In this document: positions 24,211 to 33,265 of the stretch, piece after piece | Position numbering within the stretch: the stretch's first letter is position 1 | Layout of the letters: every line of letters begins with the position of its first letter | Source: Paenibacillus cellulositrophicus | GTDB lineage: Bacteria > Bacillota > Bacilli > Paenibacillales > Paenibacillaceae | DNA length: 64,000 nt | Direction of reading: 5' to 3' | Assembly (NCBI RefSeq): GCF_009363095.1 | Contig: NZ_CP045295.1 | Coordinates: 1,302,001 to 1,366,000 of the forward strand | Notes under the pieces: model-generated | What the model was told of the DNA's origin: nothing | Seen by the model: only the letters and a program-made list of their open reading frames with translations | The model's database searches: none | Made by a program: the position numbers and the translations under genes

Positions 24211-26754
24211 CTACATCAGCATTTGCGGGTCTACATCGATACTGATTTGAAGCTTCGGATTCTGCGCGGTATCCTCGAGCTGCTCGGCGGCTTCCCTGAC
24301 CAGGCCGACAGCGTCGATGGTCCCACGCCATTTTATCATACATTGAAATCTGTATCTATTTTTTATCCGGGGCACAGGAGATGCCACCGGCCCCAGCACG
24401 TCAAAAGCGTCCGAGGTCAGCCGGTCCAGGCTGCCGTACCAGCCCTTCTGCCGGGCTTTGCCCTGGAGGACAGACACCATGTTCTCCGCCATCCGGACGA
24501 GAAACGGCAGCTGCTCATGCGACAGCGTGACCAGAATCAGCCGGCAGTACGGCGGATAGTGCAGGTTCCGCCGATGCTTCAGCTCCTCCCGGACAAACGA
24601 ATCGTAATCGTGCCCGCTGGCGTGAATAATCGAATAATGATCCGGCGTATAGGACTGGATCATGACCTCCCCGGGCAGCTGGTGGCGGCCGGCGCGGCCG
24701 GCAACCTGGGTCAGCAGCTGGAACGTCTTCTCGGCGGCCCGGAAATCCGGCAGGTTGAGCGCCGAGTCGGCCGTAATGACGCCGACCAGCGTTACGTCCG
24801 GAAAGTCGAGCCCTTTGGCCACCATCTGGGTGCCCAGGAGTACGTCCGCTTTTTTGTCCCGGAACTGCTTCAGCAGCTTCTCGTGCGATCCCTTCTCCGT
24901 CGTGGTATCCACGTCCATCCGGATCACCCGGATCCCCGGAAACAGCTTCGCAAGCTCTTCCTCAACGCGCTGTGTACCGGTGCCGAAATAGCGGATATGC
25001 TCGCTTCCGCATTCCGGGCACACGGATGGCGCCGGCTCGGCATAGCCGCAGTAATGACAGCGGAGGTTGTTCGATTTCTGATGGTACGTCAGCGAAATGT
25101 CGCATTCGGGGCAGCCGGCCACGTAGCCGCAGCTGCGGCACATGACGAACGTGGAGTAGCCGCGCCGGTTGAGCAGCAGCACGGTCTGCTCCTTGCGTTC
25201 CAGCCGGGCCGCAACCGCCTGATGCAGCGAACGGCTGAACATGGAGCGGTTGCCTTCTTTTAATTCTTCCCGCATATCGATGATTTGTACTCCCGGCAGC
25301 TCATTGCCGAGCGCCCGTGCTTTCATCTCGAGCAGCATTGGCGCAAACTCGTCATTCGCCTGCGATCTCGCGGCATGGTAGCTCTCAAGCGAAGGCGTCG
25401 CCGAGCCCAGAATGACCGCCGCGCCGTGCTGCATCGCCCGCTGGACGGCCACGTCCCGGGCATGGTATTTCGGGCTTTCTTCCTGCTTGTACGACGTTTC
25501 ATGTTCCTCGTCCATAATGATGAGCCCGATCTTGGCAAACGGCGCGAACACCGCCGATCTGGCGCCGATGGCGACGGCCGCCCGGCCTTCGCGGATTTTA
25601 CGCCATTCGTCGTAGCGCTCCCCGCCCGACAGGCGGCTGTGCATGACAGCGACCTGGTCGCCGAAGCGCCCTTTGAACCGTTCCACCATCTGCGGTGTCA
25701 GCGAAATTTCCGGCACGAGCACGATGGCCTGCCGGCCCTGCTCAATGCAGCGCTGGATGCTCTGCAGGTAGATCTCGGTCTTTCCGCTGCCTGTAACCCC
25801 ATGCAGCAGAAACACCCCGTGCCGCTGCGCATCGAGCACCGAGACAATACGGTCATAGGCGTTCTGCTGCTCCGCGGTCAGCGGCAGCGGATCGCTTGGC
25901 TTAAACCAGCGACCCCGGTAAGGATCCCTGAACGCTTCTTTGTCTTCAATCGTAATGTAACCTTTATCCGCCAGCCCTTTCACGGTCGCGGCCGACACCT
26001 GCATCGTCGCCAGGACATCCTTCAGCGCAAGCGGAAGCATCTCTTTCATTTCCACAATAAACTGCAGCACCTCGCGCTGACGCTGTGCTTTCGGCGCGAA
26101 CGACGCCAGCGCGGCCTCCGCTTCGTCCGGCGTTACCGCCAGATCGACGGCTTTCAGCGTCTTGATCTGCAGCTTGTCCTTGATGGATTGGTTTTCCTGC
26201 AGCACGCCCCGGCGCAGCAGCGATTTGATCACCGGCGCGCTGTCCGGAAACTGCCGGCTCAGCTGCCTGGAGGTGACCTCACCTTTTTTTTCGACGAAAT
26301 CAAGAATCGCCCGCTCGCCGTCGGAAGGCTCCAGTTCCAATTCGAACAAGCCGCCGGAATACAAATCCTCAGGCTCCTTCGGCTGCGGGGTTCCGAGCGA
26401 GATAAACCGTTCGGCCTTGCCCTTGAGGGCCGTAGGCACCATGACCTGAAGCGCCGTAATCATCCGGCAGGCATACCTGCGGCTCATCCACCCGGCCAAT
26501 TCCACCAGCTCTTCGGACAGCGGCGGAATGACGTCAAGCACTTCCTGGATGGCCTTAAGCTTCATGCCGGCAGCCGCCGGCTCCGGCTCAAGGCCGACCA
26601 CGAATCCCTGGACCGTGCGGTGGCCGAACGGCACACCGACCCGGCTTCCCACCTCGATCCATGCCCGCATGGATTCGGGAATGAGATAGTCAAAGGGACG
26701 GTCGGTATCACGCACCGGGACGTCGACGATCACCTTTGCCACACGCATCTCCAT
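24211..26754 (-). CDS. priA: Primosomal replication protein N' (PriA)
   Basis: 847 residues. Helicase that reloads the replisome at repaired forks. An N-terminal DNA-binding region (about 1-250) is followed by the helicase lobes with GVTGSGKTEIYL (Walker A), IMDEEHETSYKQ (Walker B), and GSATPSLES. Eight cysteines lie between the lobes (CRSCGYVAGCPEC and CHYCGYAEPAPSVCPEC), which bind two zinc ions. The start overlaps the coaBC stop (TGATG), so translation is coupled; an ATG two codons further is equally possible. Confidence 0.97.
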   Translation of the reverse strand: MEMRVAKVIVDVPVRDTDRPFDYLIPESMRAWIEVGSRVGVPFGHRTVQGFVVGLEPEPAAAGMKLKAIQEVLDVIPPLSEELVELAGWMSRRYACRMITALQVMVPTALKGKAERFISLGTPQPKEPEDLYSGGLFELELEPSDGERAILDFVEKKGEVTSRQLSRQFPDSAPVIKSLLRRGVLQENQSIKDKLQIKTLKAVDLAVTPDEAEAALASFAPKAQRQREVLQFIVEMKEMLPLALKDVLATMQVSAATVKGLADKGYITIEDKEAFRDPYRGRWFKPSDPLPLTAEQQNAYDRIVSVLDAQRHGVFLLHGVTGSGKTEIYLQSIQRCIEQGRQAIVLVPEISLTPQMVERFKGRFGDQVAVMHSRLSGGERYDEWRKIREGRAAVAIGARSAVFAPFAKIGLIIMDEEHETSYKQEESPKYHARDVAVQRAMQHGAAVILGSATPSLESYHAARSQANDEFAPMLLEMKARALGNELPGVQIIDMREELKEGNRSMFSRSLHQAVAARLERKEQTVLLLNRRGYSTFVMCRSCGYVAGCPECDISLTYHQKSNNLRCHYCGYAEPAPSVCPECGSEHIRYFGTGTQRVEEELAKLFPGIRVIRMDVDTTTEKGSHEKLLKQFRDKKADVLLGTQMVAKGLDFPDVTLVGVITADSALNLPDFRAAEKTFQLLTQVAGRAGRHQLPGEVMIQSYTPDHYSIIHASGHDYDSFVREELKHRRNLHYPPYCRLILVTLSHEQLPFLVRMAENMVSVLQGKARQKGWYGSLDRLTSDAFDVLGPVASPVPRIKNRYRFQCMIKWRGTIDAVGLVREAAEQLEDTAQNPKLQISIDVDPQMLM

Positions 26755-27980
26755 CAGGACAAAGCCCCGTTCATCCGGGCCGCAGCGATCGTCAGCAGGC
26801 GCAGGGCCACTTCGTCCTTGGTCATTACGGGCATTTGTTCGACCAGTCCGCCGGCATCGTATACCTGAACGATGTTGGTATCGGATCTGAAGCCGGCTCC
26901 CTCCGCCGTTACGTCATTGGCCACGATCAGATCGGCATTTTTCCGTTTCAGCTTATCCTGGGCATATTTCTCCACATCATTCGTCTCAGCTGCGAATCCG
27001 ATCAAAAACTGCTTTGTCTTCGTCTTGCCGAGTTCCTCCAGAATATCCACCGTTTTGACGAGCTCGAGCGTCATCGTATCCCCCGACTTTTTCATTTTGC
27101 TTGCGGCCGTCACCTTCGGACGGTAATCCGCGACAGCCGCCGCCTTGATGACCAGGTCGCTGTCCTCCCAATGTTCCAGCACCGCCTGGTACATATCCTC
27201 GGCGGACTGGACTTTCACCGCGTTCACGTCCGAAGGGGGCTCAACGTCCGTATGGCCGTAAACGACATGCACCTCCGCGCCCATGTCTTTGGCGGCCTTG
27301 GCGATGGCAAACCCCATTTTCCCGGAAGAATCATTGGTGATGTAACGCACCGGGTCGATCCGTTCAACCGTTCCGCCCGAGGTGACGATGACCTTTTTCC
27401 CGCGGAGCAGACCCTGCCCTTGTACGGATTCATTGCGAGCCGCAAAAAAGCGCTCCACCACCTGGACGATCGTTTCCGGCTCCTCCAGCCGTCCCTTGCC
27501 CACATAGCCGCAGGCAAGCAGTCCTTCGCCGGGCTCGATCATCATCACGCCCCGGGACTCGAGCAGCCGCATGTTTGCCTGAACGGCCGGATGGGCATAC
27601 ATATGCACGTTCATGGCCGGTGCGATCATGACCGGCGCCTCGGTGGCCAGCAGCGTCGTCGACAGCATGTCGTCCGCCAGACCATGGGCCATTTTTGCGA
27701 TCATATTGGCTGTAGCCGGTGCGATGAGAACGAGGTCGGCCTCATCGGCCAAATGGATATGGGAGACAACGGATGGATCGCGCTCATCGAACGTGTCGCT
27801 GTATACCGGATTTTTGGACAGACTCTGAAAGGTCAGCTCCGTAATAAACTGCTTCGCCGATTCCGTCATGATCACATGGACATCTGCGCCTTTTTGCACC
27901 AGCTTGCTGCACAGACTGGCCGCCTTGAACGCCGCGATTCCACCCGTCACGCCGAGCACGATGGTTTTGCCGGTTAACAT
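26754..27980 (-). CDS. coaBC: Bifunctional CoaBC (phosphopantothenoylcysteine decarboxylase/synthase)
   Basis: 408 residues. Performs two steps of coenzyme A synthesis. The N-terminal CoaC flavoprotein domain (about 1-190) has GVTGGIAAFKA, an active-site His in SHIHLADEAD, PAMNVHMY, and the Cys loop ACGYVGKGRL. The CoaB domain (about 195-400) has VTSGGTVERIDPVRYI for nucleotide binding and KMKKSGD near the active site. ATG preceded by GGGGAAA. Coupled to priA. A terminator separates it from rpoZ. Confidence 0.97.
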   Translation of the reverse strand: MLTGKTIVLGVTGGIAAFKAASLCSKLVQKGADVHVIMTESAKQFITELTFQSLSKNPVYSDTFDERDPSVVSHIHLADEADLVLIAPATANMIAKMAHGLADDMLSTTLLATEAPVMIAPAMNVHMYAHPAVQANMRLLESRGVMMIEPGEGLLACGYVGKGRLEEPETIVQVVERFFAARNESVQGQGLLRGKKVIVTSGGTVERIDPVRYITNDSSGKMGFAIAKAAKDMGAEVHVVYGHTDVEPPSDVNAVKVQSAEDMYQAVLEHWEDSDLVIKAAAVADYRPKVTAASKMKKSGDTMTLELVKTVDILEELGKTKTKQFLIGFAAETNDVEKYAQDKLKRKNADLIVANDVTAEGAGFRSDTNIVQVYDAGGLVEQMPVMTKDEVALRLLTIAAARMNGALS

Positions 27981-28013
27981 ACGATTTCCCCGCTTTCCGT
28001 TTCATTTAGATAG

Positions 28014-28041
28014 AGAAAAAAATACAACCTTGCGGTTGTAT
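28014..28041 (-). terminator. Terminator after rpoZ
   Basis: Stem ATACAACC with GGTTGTAT and a 4-base loop, followed on the minus strand by seven or eight T. It lies in the rpoZ-coaBC gap. A second GC-rich fold lies at about 28114-28135. Confidence 0.75.
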
Positions 28042-28140
28042 CTGGAAGACGTCTATACGCTCTTGCTGCAAACTTAATATGAGTTCTTGTTAGACCTGCC
28101 GCATAACAGCAGAAAAAGCCCCGTCCCGGGAAGAACAGGC

Positions 28141-28365
28141 TTACGCCTTATTCTCATCCCGTTCGGCGACCGGTTCCGGAATTACCCGAATCATATCCCC
28201 GTAAATTTCCTCAAGCGCCACGCCTACGTATTTGTGGGATCTTGGATGCTTCAGGTCGGTCTTTGCGCCCTCGCGCAGCTGTCTCGCACGGCGGGAGGCC
28301 GCGACGACCAGCGAGTATTTACTGTCGACTTTATTCATCATTTCATCAATCGATGGGTACAACAC
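28141..28365 (-). CDS. rpoZ: RNA polymerase omega subunit
   Basis: 74 residues. Helps assemble the beta-prime subunit into RNA polymerase. The family core is clear: YPSIDEMMNKVDSKYSLVVAAS, RRARQL and VGVALEEIYGD. GTG start at 28365 with AGAGGTG seven bases upstream. Located directly after gmk, as in B. subtilis and many other bacteria. Confidence 0.96.
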   Translation of the reverse strand: MLYPSIDEMMNKVDSKYSLVVAASRRARQLREGAKTDLKHPRSHKYVGVALEEIYGDMIRVIPEPVAERDENKA

Positions 28366-28410
28366 TTGGCGACACCTCTTTTATTATTCTCAAATGGCTG
28401 CTGTCTTCGT

Positions 28411-28983
28411 TTATTTCTTGATTTTACAATGTTCGGCGATAATAATCGATTCTATTCGTTTGCAGGCGCAATCAATCTGATCGTTAACCACCGCATAGTC
28501 ATAATGCTGCATCAAATTGATTTCGTCAACCGCCACCGTCATGCGGTGGTCGATCGTCGCCTGGTTCTCCGTACCGCGCCCGATGATCCGGTCCTTGAGT
28601 TCGTCCAGAGAAGGCGGCAGCAGGAAAATAAATACCCCTTCGGGAAACTTCTGTTTGACCTGAAGGGCACCCTGTACCTCAATTTCCAGAATAATATCGT
28701 TTCCGCTCTCCAGCGTCTTCTCTACGAAATCGCGCGGCGTTCCGTAATAGTTCCCCACGTACTCCGCATACTCCAGGAGCTGGTCGTTCTGCATCATATC
28801 CAGAAACTGGTCACGGGTTTTGAAAAAATAATTGACCCCGTTCACTTCTCCCTGGCGCGGACTCCGTGTCGTCGCCGATACCGAATAGACCAAATCCGGC
28901 AGCTTCCCGCGCAGCGCGCTGCACACGGTTCCTTTACCGACCCCGGAAGGTCCTGACAATACAAACAATATTCCTTTTGACAT
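28411..28983 (-). CDS. gmk: Guanylate kinase
   Basis: 190 residues from the ATG at 28983 (GGGGAG four bases upstream); the longer frame to 29076 overlaps remA and lacks a start signal. Phosphorylates GMP to GDP. P-loop GPSGVGKGT, the GMP-binding region [14 protein letters not shown] and YGTPRDFVE, and the lid [16 protein letters not shown]. It starts 17 bases after the remA stop. Confidence 0.97.
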   Translation of the reverse strand: MSKGILFVLSGPSGVGKGTVCSALRGKLPDLVYSVSATTRSPRQGEVNGVNYFFKTRDQFLDMMQNDQLLEYAEYVGNYYGTPRDFVEKTLESGNDIILEIEVQGALQVKQKFPEGVFIFLLPPSLDELKDRIIGRGTENQATIDHRMTVAVDEINLMQHYDYAVVNDQIDCACKRIESIIIAEHCKIKK

Positions 28984-28999
28984 ATTACTCCCCATCTTG

Positions 29000-29260
29000 T
29001 TATTCGTCATTATCGTCATCTTTGCTGGACAGGCGATGAGCCACCGTCTCCGGCTGCACCGCCGACAGGATGACATGGTCGCTGTCCGTAATGATTACGG
29101 CGCGCGTCCTGCGCCCATAGGTCGCATCGATCAGCATGTGACGATCTCTTGCTTCCTGAATAATCCGCTTAATAGGCGCTGATTCGGGGCTTACAATCGA
29201 AATGATACGGTTAGCCGATACAATATTCCCGAAGCCGATGTTAATGAGTTTGATTGCCAT
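29000..29260 (-). CDS. remA: Extracellular matrix regulator RemA
   Basis: 86 residues. RemA (YlzA, DUF370) is a DNA-binding activator of biofilm matrix operons in B. subtilis and forms ring-like oligomers. The sequence [18 protein letters not shown], then [19 protein letters not shown], is highly characteristic. The start is at MAIKLINIG (ATG at 29260 with AGGGGGAAG upstream); the frame extends to 29284. The C-terminus is more acidic (SSKDDDNDE) than usual. Order yicC-remA-gmk-rpoZ as in B. subtilis. Confidence 0.95.
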   Translation of the reverse strand: MAIKLINIGFGNIVSANRIISIVSPESAPIKRIIQEARDRHMLIDATYGRRTRAVIITDSDHVILSAVQPETVAHRLSSKDDDNDE

Positions 29261-29318
29261 ATTCAGGTTCTTCCCCCTATTCATTTGACTCTCTCCTGTT
29301 TTCTGTCGAAATTGTGCC

Positions 29319-30215
29319 TTACTCTATATTGGCCAGTTGCTCTCTAATTTTTTCCAGCTCCGCTTTCATTTCGACAACACGGTTTACCAGAGTCAGATGA
29401 TTGGCCTTGGATCCAATCGTATTGACTTCCCTGTTCATTTCCTGAATCAGAAAATCGAGTTTTCTTCCGACCGGTTCATCCGCACGAAGTAATCCTTTGC
29501 ATTGCTCAAAATGGCTGTGCAGACGTATCAATTCCTCATCGATATTGCAGCGGTCTGCAAAAATAGCAATTTCCATGCCAAATTTATGTTCATCAAAAGC
29601 AAACGAACCGTCATTCAGTTCAGCCAGCCTTTGTCTGAGCTTATTGCGGTATTCTTCGACTACGCTGGGTGCGAGCTGTACCATTTCTCCGTGAAGCTTC
29701 TCCAGCCGGTTCAGGCGCTGCTCCACATCACGGGCAAGGAAGCTTCCTTCAGAAGTCCTCATCGCGACGAGTCCTTCCATGGCCCTTACAAGACCTTCTT
29801 CAAGCACGCGTCCCCACTCTTCAGGCTCCGGATCCTGGTTTGTCCCGACTTCCTCGGGTGTGAGAAACACGCCCGGCAGGGACAGCAGGTCTCTCACCGT
29901 CAATTCGCCGTTCAGGCCATGCCTCTCGGATACCTCACGCGCCGCCTCCATATAAGTATTGACGGCTTTATGATTTAACAAAACAGGCGGAGCGGTATTC
30001 TCTTCCGCCTCCTTGTTAATAAAGACATCGATCCGGCCGCGCTTGACAAACCGCTGTACCGTTCTTCTCAAAGGGTCCTCAAAGCGTGTCCATTCACGCG
30101 GCAGGCGTATGACCACTTCGCAGTATCGGTGGTTCACGGATTTCACTTCAATTTCCACTTTATACCCTCCGAAATGAAGGGCGGATTGACCGTAACCGGT
30201 CATGCTGAAAGACAT
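29319..30215 (-). CDS. YicC/YloC-family endoribonuclease
   Basis: 298 residues. YicC proteins are RNA-cleaving enzymes first known as a stress-induced family. Diagnostic features: [10 protein letters not shown] at the start, [33 protein letters not shown], and the C-terminal [16 protein letters not shown] and [20 protein letters not shown], which holds conserved acidic and His residues of the catalytic region. The start is at the ATG at 30215; the frame extends upstream to 30296, overlapping the previous gene. Confidence 0.93.
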   Translation of the reverse strand: MSFSMTGYGQSALHFGGYKVEIEVKSVNHRYCEVVIRLPREWTRFEDPLRRTVQRFVKRGRIDVFINKEAEENTAPPVLLNHKAVNTYMEAAREVSERHGLNGELTVRDLLSLPGVFLTPEEVGTNQDPEPEEWGRVLEEGLVRAMEGLVAMRTSEGSFLARDVEQRLNRLEKLHGEMVQLAPSVVEEYRNKLRQRLAELNDGSFAFDEHKFGMEIAIFADRCNIDEELIRLHSHFEQCKGLLRADEPVGRKLDFLIQEMNREVNTIGSKANHLTLVNRVVEMKAELEKIREQLANIE

Positions 30216-30250
30216 CGGCACCACATCCATTACACTATTGTAATTGATAA

Positions 30251-32134
30251 CTATCTGTGAAACAAGGGGGACTGCCGGCGTCCGGATTTCTCCCACACAT
30301 GGCTGATGAGCTGGGCGCTCATGTCATACAGCATAAACGGCGTCATTAAGTAAATTCCGTTAAAATGCTCCATCGCCACGTCGAGCAGCTCTTTGGCAAT
30401 GGCAACCCCCATGGCTCTTCCTTCTTCGCCTTCCAGGCCGCTCATCCGGCGGCGCACATCGTCCGATAGCTGAATTCCCGGCACCTCGTTGTGCAGGTAT
30501 TCCGCATTGCGCCCGCTCGCCAGCGGCATGATGCCGAGGAAGATCGGAATGTCGAGATGGCTCGTCGCTTCCTTCAGCGCGCGGATCAGCTCCGGATCGT
30601 ACACCGGCTGGGTCATAATATAATCGGCGCCGGCAGCGATTTTGCGTTCCAAACGCAGCACGGCTTTGTCGAGATGCTTCCCGTGTGGGTTAAACGCCGC
30701 GCCGACGACGAAGTTCGCCTTTTGTTTGAGCGGCTTGCCGGAGAAGGCGATTCCCTCATTTAACTGCTTGATCATTCGTATAATCTCAAAAGAAGTCAAA
30801 TCGTATACGGAACTCGATCCCGGCAAATCGCCGAAGCGTGCGGGGTCACCCGTGACAGCCAGCACGTGATCGATGCCAAGGGCGTCAAAGCCCATAAGGT
30901 GCGACTGTGTTCCGATCAAGTTGCGGTCCCGGCAGGCGATGTGCACCAGTGGGCGCAAACCGGTCTCCGCCTGCACCAGATGGCCGAGAGCCATATTGCT
31001 CATCCGCGTAACCGCTAGCGAGTTGTCGGCGAGGGTCAGCGCGTCCGCCCCGGCATCCTTCAGCACCTGCGCCCCCTTCATAAATTTGGCGATATCCAAA
31101 TCGCGCGGAGGGTCCAGCTCCACGATGACGGTGTGACGCTCTTTGACGAGGTCGACCAGGTTCGGGTTGCCGCCTTTGCCTTCACCGTCGCCGTCTGGCG
31201 CGAGATGTTCATGAATTTCGATCGGGGCAGGGGCGATGTCAATCGGCCCGTACGTTATCGGCCGCGGCTCGTAGCCCTGAAGCGCGGACGAAATCGCCGC
31301 GATATGCGCGGGCGTCGTCCCGCAGCAGCCGCCGATGATCCGGGCGCCGAGATCGGCGAATTTCACCGCCATCTGGCCGAAATAATCCGGCTTGGCCCCG
31401 TACTGATATTCCCCATCCACATAATCGGCTACCCCGGCATTCGGATACACCGACATCGGCACGGACAAGTGGCCGCCGAGGGTCTTCATCGCGCTCATAA
31501 TGCCATTAGGGCCTGTGCGGCAGTTAAAGCCGATCACGTCCGCGCCCTGCTGCTGCATCATCCGGAACGCTTCCGGCATCGTATAGCCGTCCAAGGTCCG
31601 GGCTACGTCCTCAACCGCAAACTGGCAGATGACCGGCAGCGGGCTGAGTTTGCGCACGATGGACAAGGCCAGATACAGCTCTTCCACATCATAGAAGGTT
31701 TCGAGCAGGATGCCGTCCACTCCTTCTTGAAGAAGGGCCTGAATCTGCTGCTCGAAATATTTCTTAAGCTCGGCCGTCGAGACGTTGGTCCGTTTGCCGC
31801 CGCGGATGGAACCGATGGCTCCGACCACATAGCCGGCGGATCCCGCTACTTCCCGTGCAATCCGTACACCCGCCCGGTTGATATCCTCCACCTTCGACTC
31901 CAGGCCGTATTTGGACAGCTTGTCGAAGTTGGCCGAAAACGTATTGGTCTCAATGATTTGAGCCCCGGCTTCCACATAACGCCGGTGAACATCTTTGATG
32001 ACCTCCGGTGAGGTCAGGTTCAGTTCTTCATAGGAAATTCCCACAGGAAAGCCCATTTGATATAGAAAAGTGCCCATCGCTCCGTCGCCGATCAGCACCT
32101 GTTGATCCCACGCTTGACGCAAATCCGGTTTCAT
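30251..32134 (-). CDS. yitJ: Bifunctional homocysteine methyltransferase / methylene-THF reductase
   Basis: 627 residues from the ATG at 32134 (GGAGGAG upstream). The N-terminal half (about 1-300) is a Pfam homocysteine S-methyltransferase with zinc ligands in IGFNCRTGPNG and IIGGCCGTTPAH. The C-terminal half (about 330-610) is a MetF-type reductase (VELDPPRDLDI, DPARFGDLPGSSSVYD and MTQPVYDPELI). The fusion is typical of Bacillota. In B. subtilis yitJ follows a SAM riboswitch; the 212 bases upstream here contain no S-box that I can recognise, only the dapF terminator. It lies just upstream of yicC in a block where B. subtilis has no such gene. Confidence 0.94.
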   Translation of the reverse strand: MKPDLRQAWDQQVLIGDGAMGTFLYQMGFPVGISYEELNLTSPEVIKDVHRRYVEAGAQIIETNTFSANFDKLSKYGLESKVEDINRAGVRIAREVAGSAGYVVGAIGSIRGGKRTNVSTAELKKYFEQQIQALLQEGVDGILLETFYDVEELYLALSIVRKLSPLPVICQFAVEDVARTLDGYTMPEAFRMMQQQGADVIGFNCRTGPNGIMSAMKTLGGHLSVPMSVYPNAGVADYVDGEYQYGAKPDYFGQMAVKFADLGARIIGGCCGTTPAHIAAISSALQGYEPRPITYGPIDIAPAPIEIHEHLAPDGDGEGKGGNPNLVDLVKERHTVIVELDPPRDLDIAKFMKGAQVLKDAGADALTLADNSLAVTRMSNMALGHLVQAETGLRPLVHIACRDRNLIGTQSHLMGFDALGIDHVLAVTGDPARFGDLPGSSSVYDLTSFEIIRMIKQLNEGIAFSGKPLKQKANFVVGAAFNPHGKHLDKAVLRLERKIAAGADYIMTQPVYDPELIRALKEATSHLDIPIFLGIMPLASGRNAEYLHNEVPGIQLSDDVRRRMSGLEGEEGRAMGVAIAKELLDVAMEHFNGIYLMTPFMLYDMSAQLISHVWEKSGRRQSPLFHR

Positions 32135-32267
32135 GTTGGCTCCTCCACCCCGAAAAAGTAGTTTCACATTAATGTATCATAAATCAGCGCACAAGATAAG
32201 TCATAGAATCCTCCAGTTATTTTACTAGAGTCGGATTTGGACGATCAGCACACCCCCAAGAAGCAGG

Positions 32268-32308
32268 AAAGCCCGGCGGATCGTATCCGCCGATACGCTC
32301 CCCGGGCT
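32268..32308 (-). terminator. Probable dapF terminator
   Basis: A strong inner hairpin CGGCGGAT-CGT-ATCCGCCG is nested in an AGCCC/GGGCT outer pair. The T-tract after it is weak (TTTCC). Confidence 0.6.
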
Positions 32309-32346
32309 ATTAAGGTGTTAACGCAGGTTTTCAGAAGTCCGGGCGA

Positions 32347-33186
32347 TTAAACGTCCTGGACGCTTCCCGTATACACGACAGCCGCAGGGCCTGTCATATA
32401 GACGTGGTTGTCTTTCTCGCTCCACTCGATGAACAGGTCTCCACCTTTCAGCCGGATCGATGCCGACCGGTCGGTTAAACCGTTCAGCACGGAGGATACG
32501 AGGGTTGCACACGCCCCGGTTCCGCAGGCCAGCGTCGGACCGGCGCCGCGCTCCCAGACGCGCATGTCCACGGTACCGCGGTCCTTCACGGTCGCGAATT
32601 CGACGTTCACCTTTTTCGGGAATACCGGATGCACTTCCAGCTTTGGTCCCCAGGTGGCGAGGTCGAAATTCACCGCATCGTCCACGTAAATGACACAGTG
32701 CGGATTGCCCATCGACACGGCAGTAAACCGGAACTGCCGGCCGTCAGCCTCGATCGGCGCATCCACGACCGGGTTCGCGTCGATCGTCGTCGGTACGCTC
32801 AATCCATCAAGCACGGGCTCGCCCATATCCACCGTGACGGTGGCGGCCAGGCCGTTGTCCACATGGATCGTTACCGGCTGCACGCCGGCTCCAAGCGTTT
32901 CGATCGTAATTTGCTCACTGCTGACATAGCCGTGGTCGTACACGTATTTTGCCACGCAGCGGATGGCGTTGCCGCACTGCTCCGCTTCCGAGCCGTCCGA
33001 GTTGATGATGCGCATGCGGAAATCCGCCTTCTCCGACGGCAAAATATATACCAGTCCGTCCGCTCCGATGCCGAAATAGCGGTCGCACCATTTCAAGGCT
33101 AGCTCTGCCGCGTTGTCCGGCAGAGCCTTCTCGCCGTAGATAACGATAAAGTCGTTCCCGAGTCCGTGCATTTTTGTAAATTCCAT
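32347..33186 (-). CDS. dapF: Diaminopimelate epimerase
   Basis: 279 residues. Converts LL- to meso-diaminopimelate for lysine and peptidoglycan. It uses two cysteines as acid/base, both visible: EQCGNAIRC near residue 75 and LACGTGACAT near residue 220. MEFTKMHGLGNDFI marks the N-terminus; the ATG at 33186 with AAAGGAG 11 bases upstream is preferred to a GTG four codons earlier. It lies between the Ca2+ ATPase and yitJ. Confidence 0.96.
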   Translation of the reverse strand: MEFTKMHGLGNDFIVIYGEKALPDNAAELALKWCDRYFGIGADGLVYILPSEKADFRMRIINSDGSEAEQCGNAIRCVAKYVYDHGYVSSEQITIETLGAGVQPVTIHVDNGLAATVTVDMGEPVLDGLSVPTTIDANPVVDAPIEADGRQFRFTAVSMGNPHCVIYVDDAVNFDLATWGPKLEVHPVFPKKVNVEFATVKDRGTVDMRVWERGAGPTLACGTGACATLVSSVLNGLTDRSASIRLKGGDLFIEWSEKDNHVYMTGPAAVVYTGSVQDV

Positions 33187-33265
33187 GGATGGTGCCACTC
33201 CTTTATTATGCTAGCTTTTTACTGTCCACTAGCATACCTCAAAGGACCGGGCCGTGCTATTGACT

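Noticed and set aside
25285..26868. 527-residue plus-strand frame opposite priA
   Set aside because: Antisense shadow with biased composition; priA is complete on the other strand.
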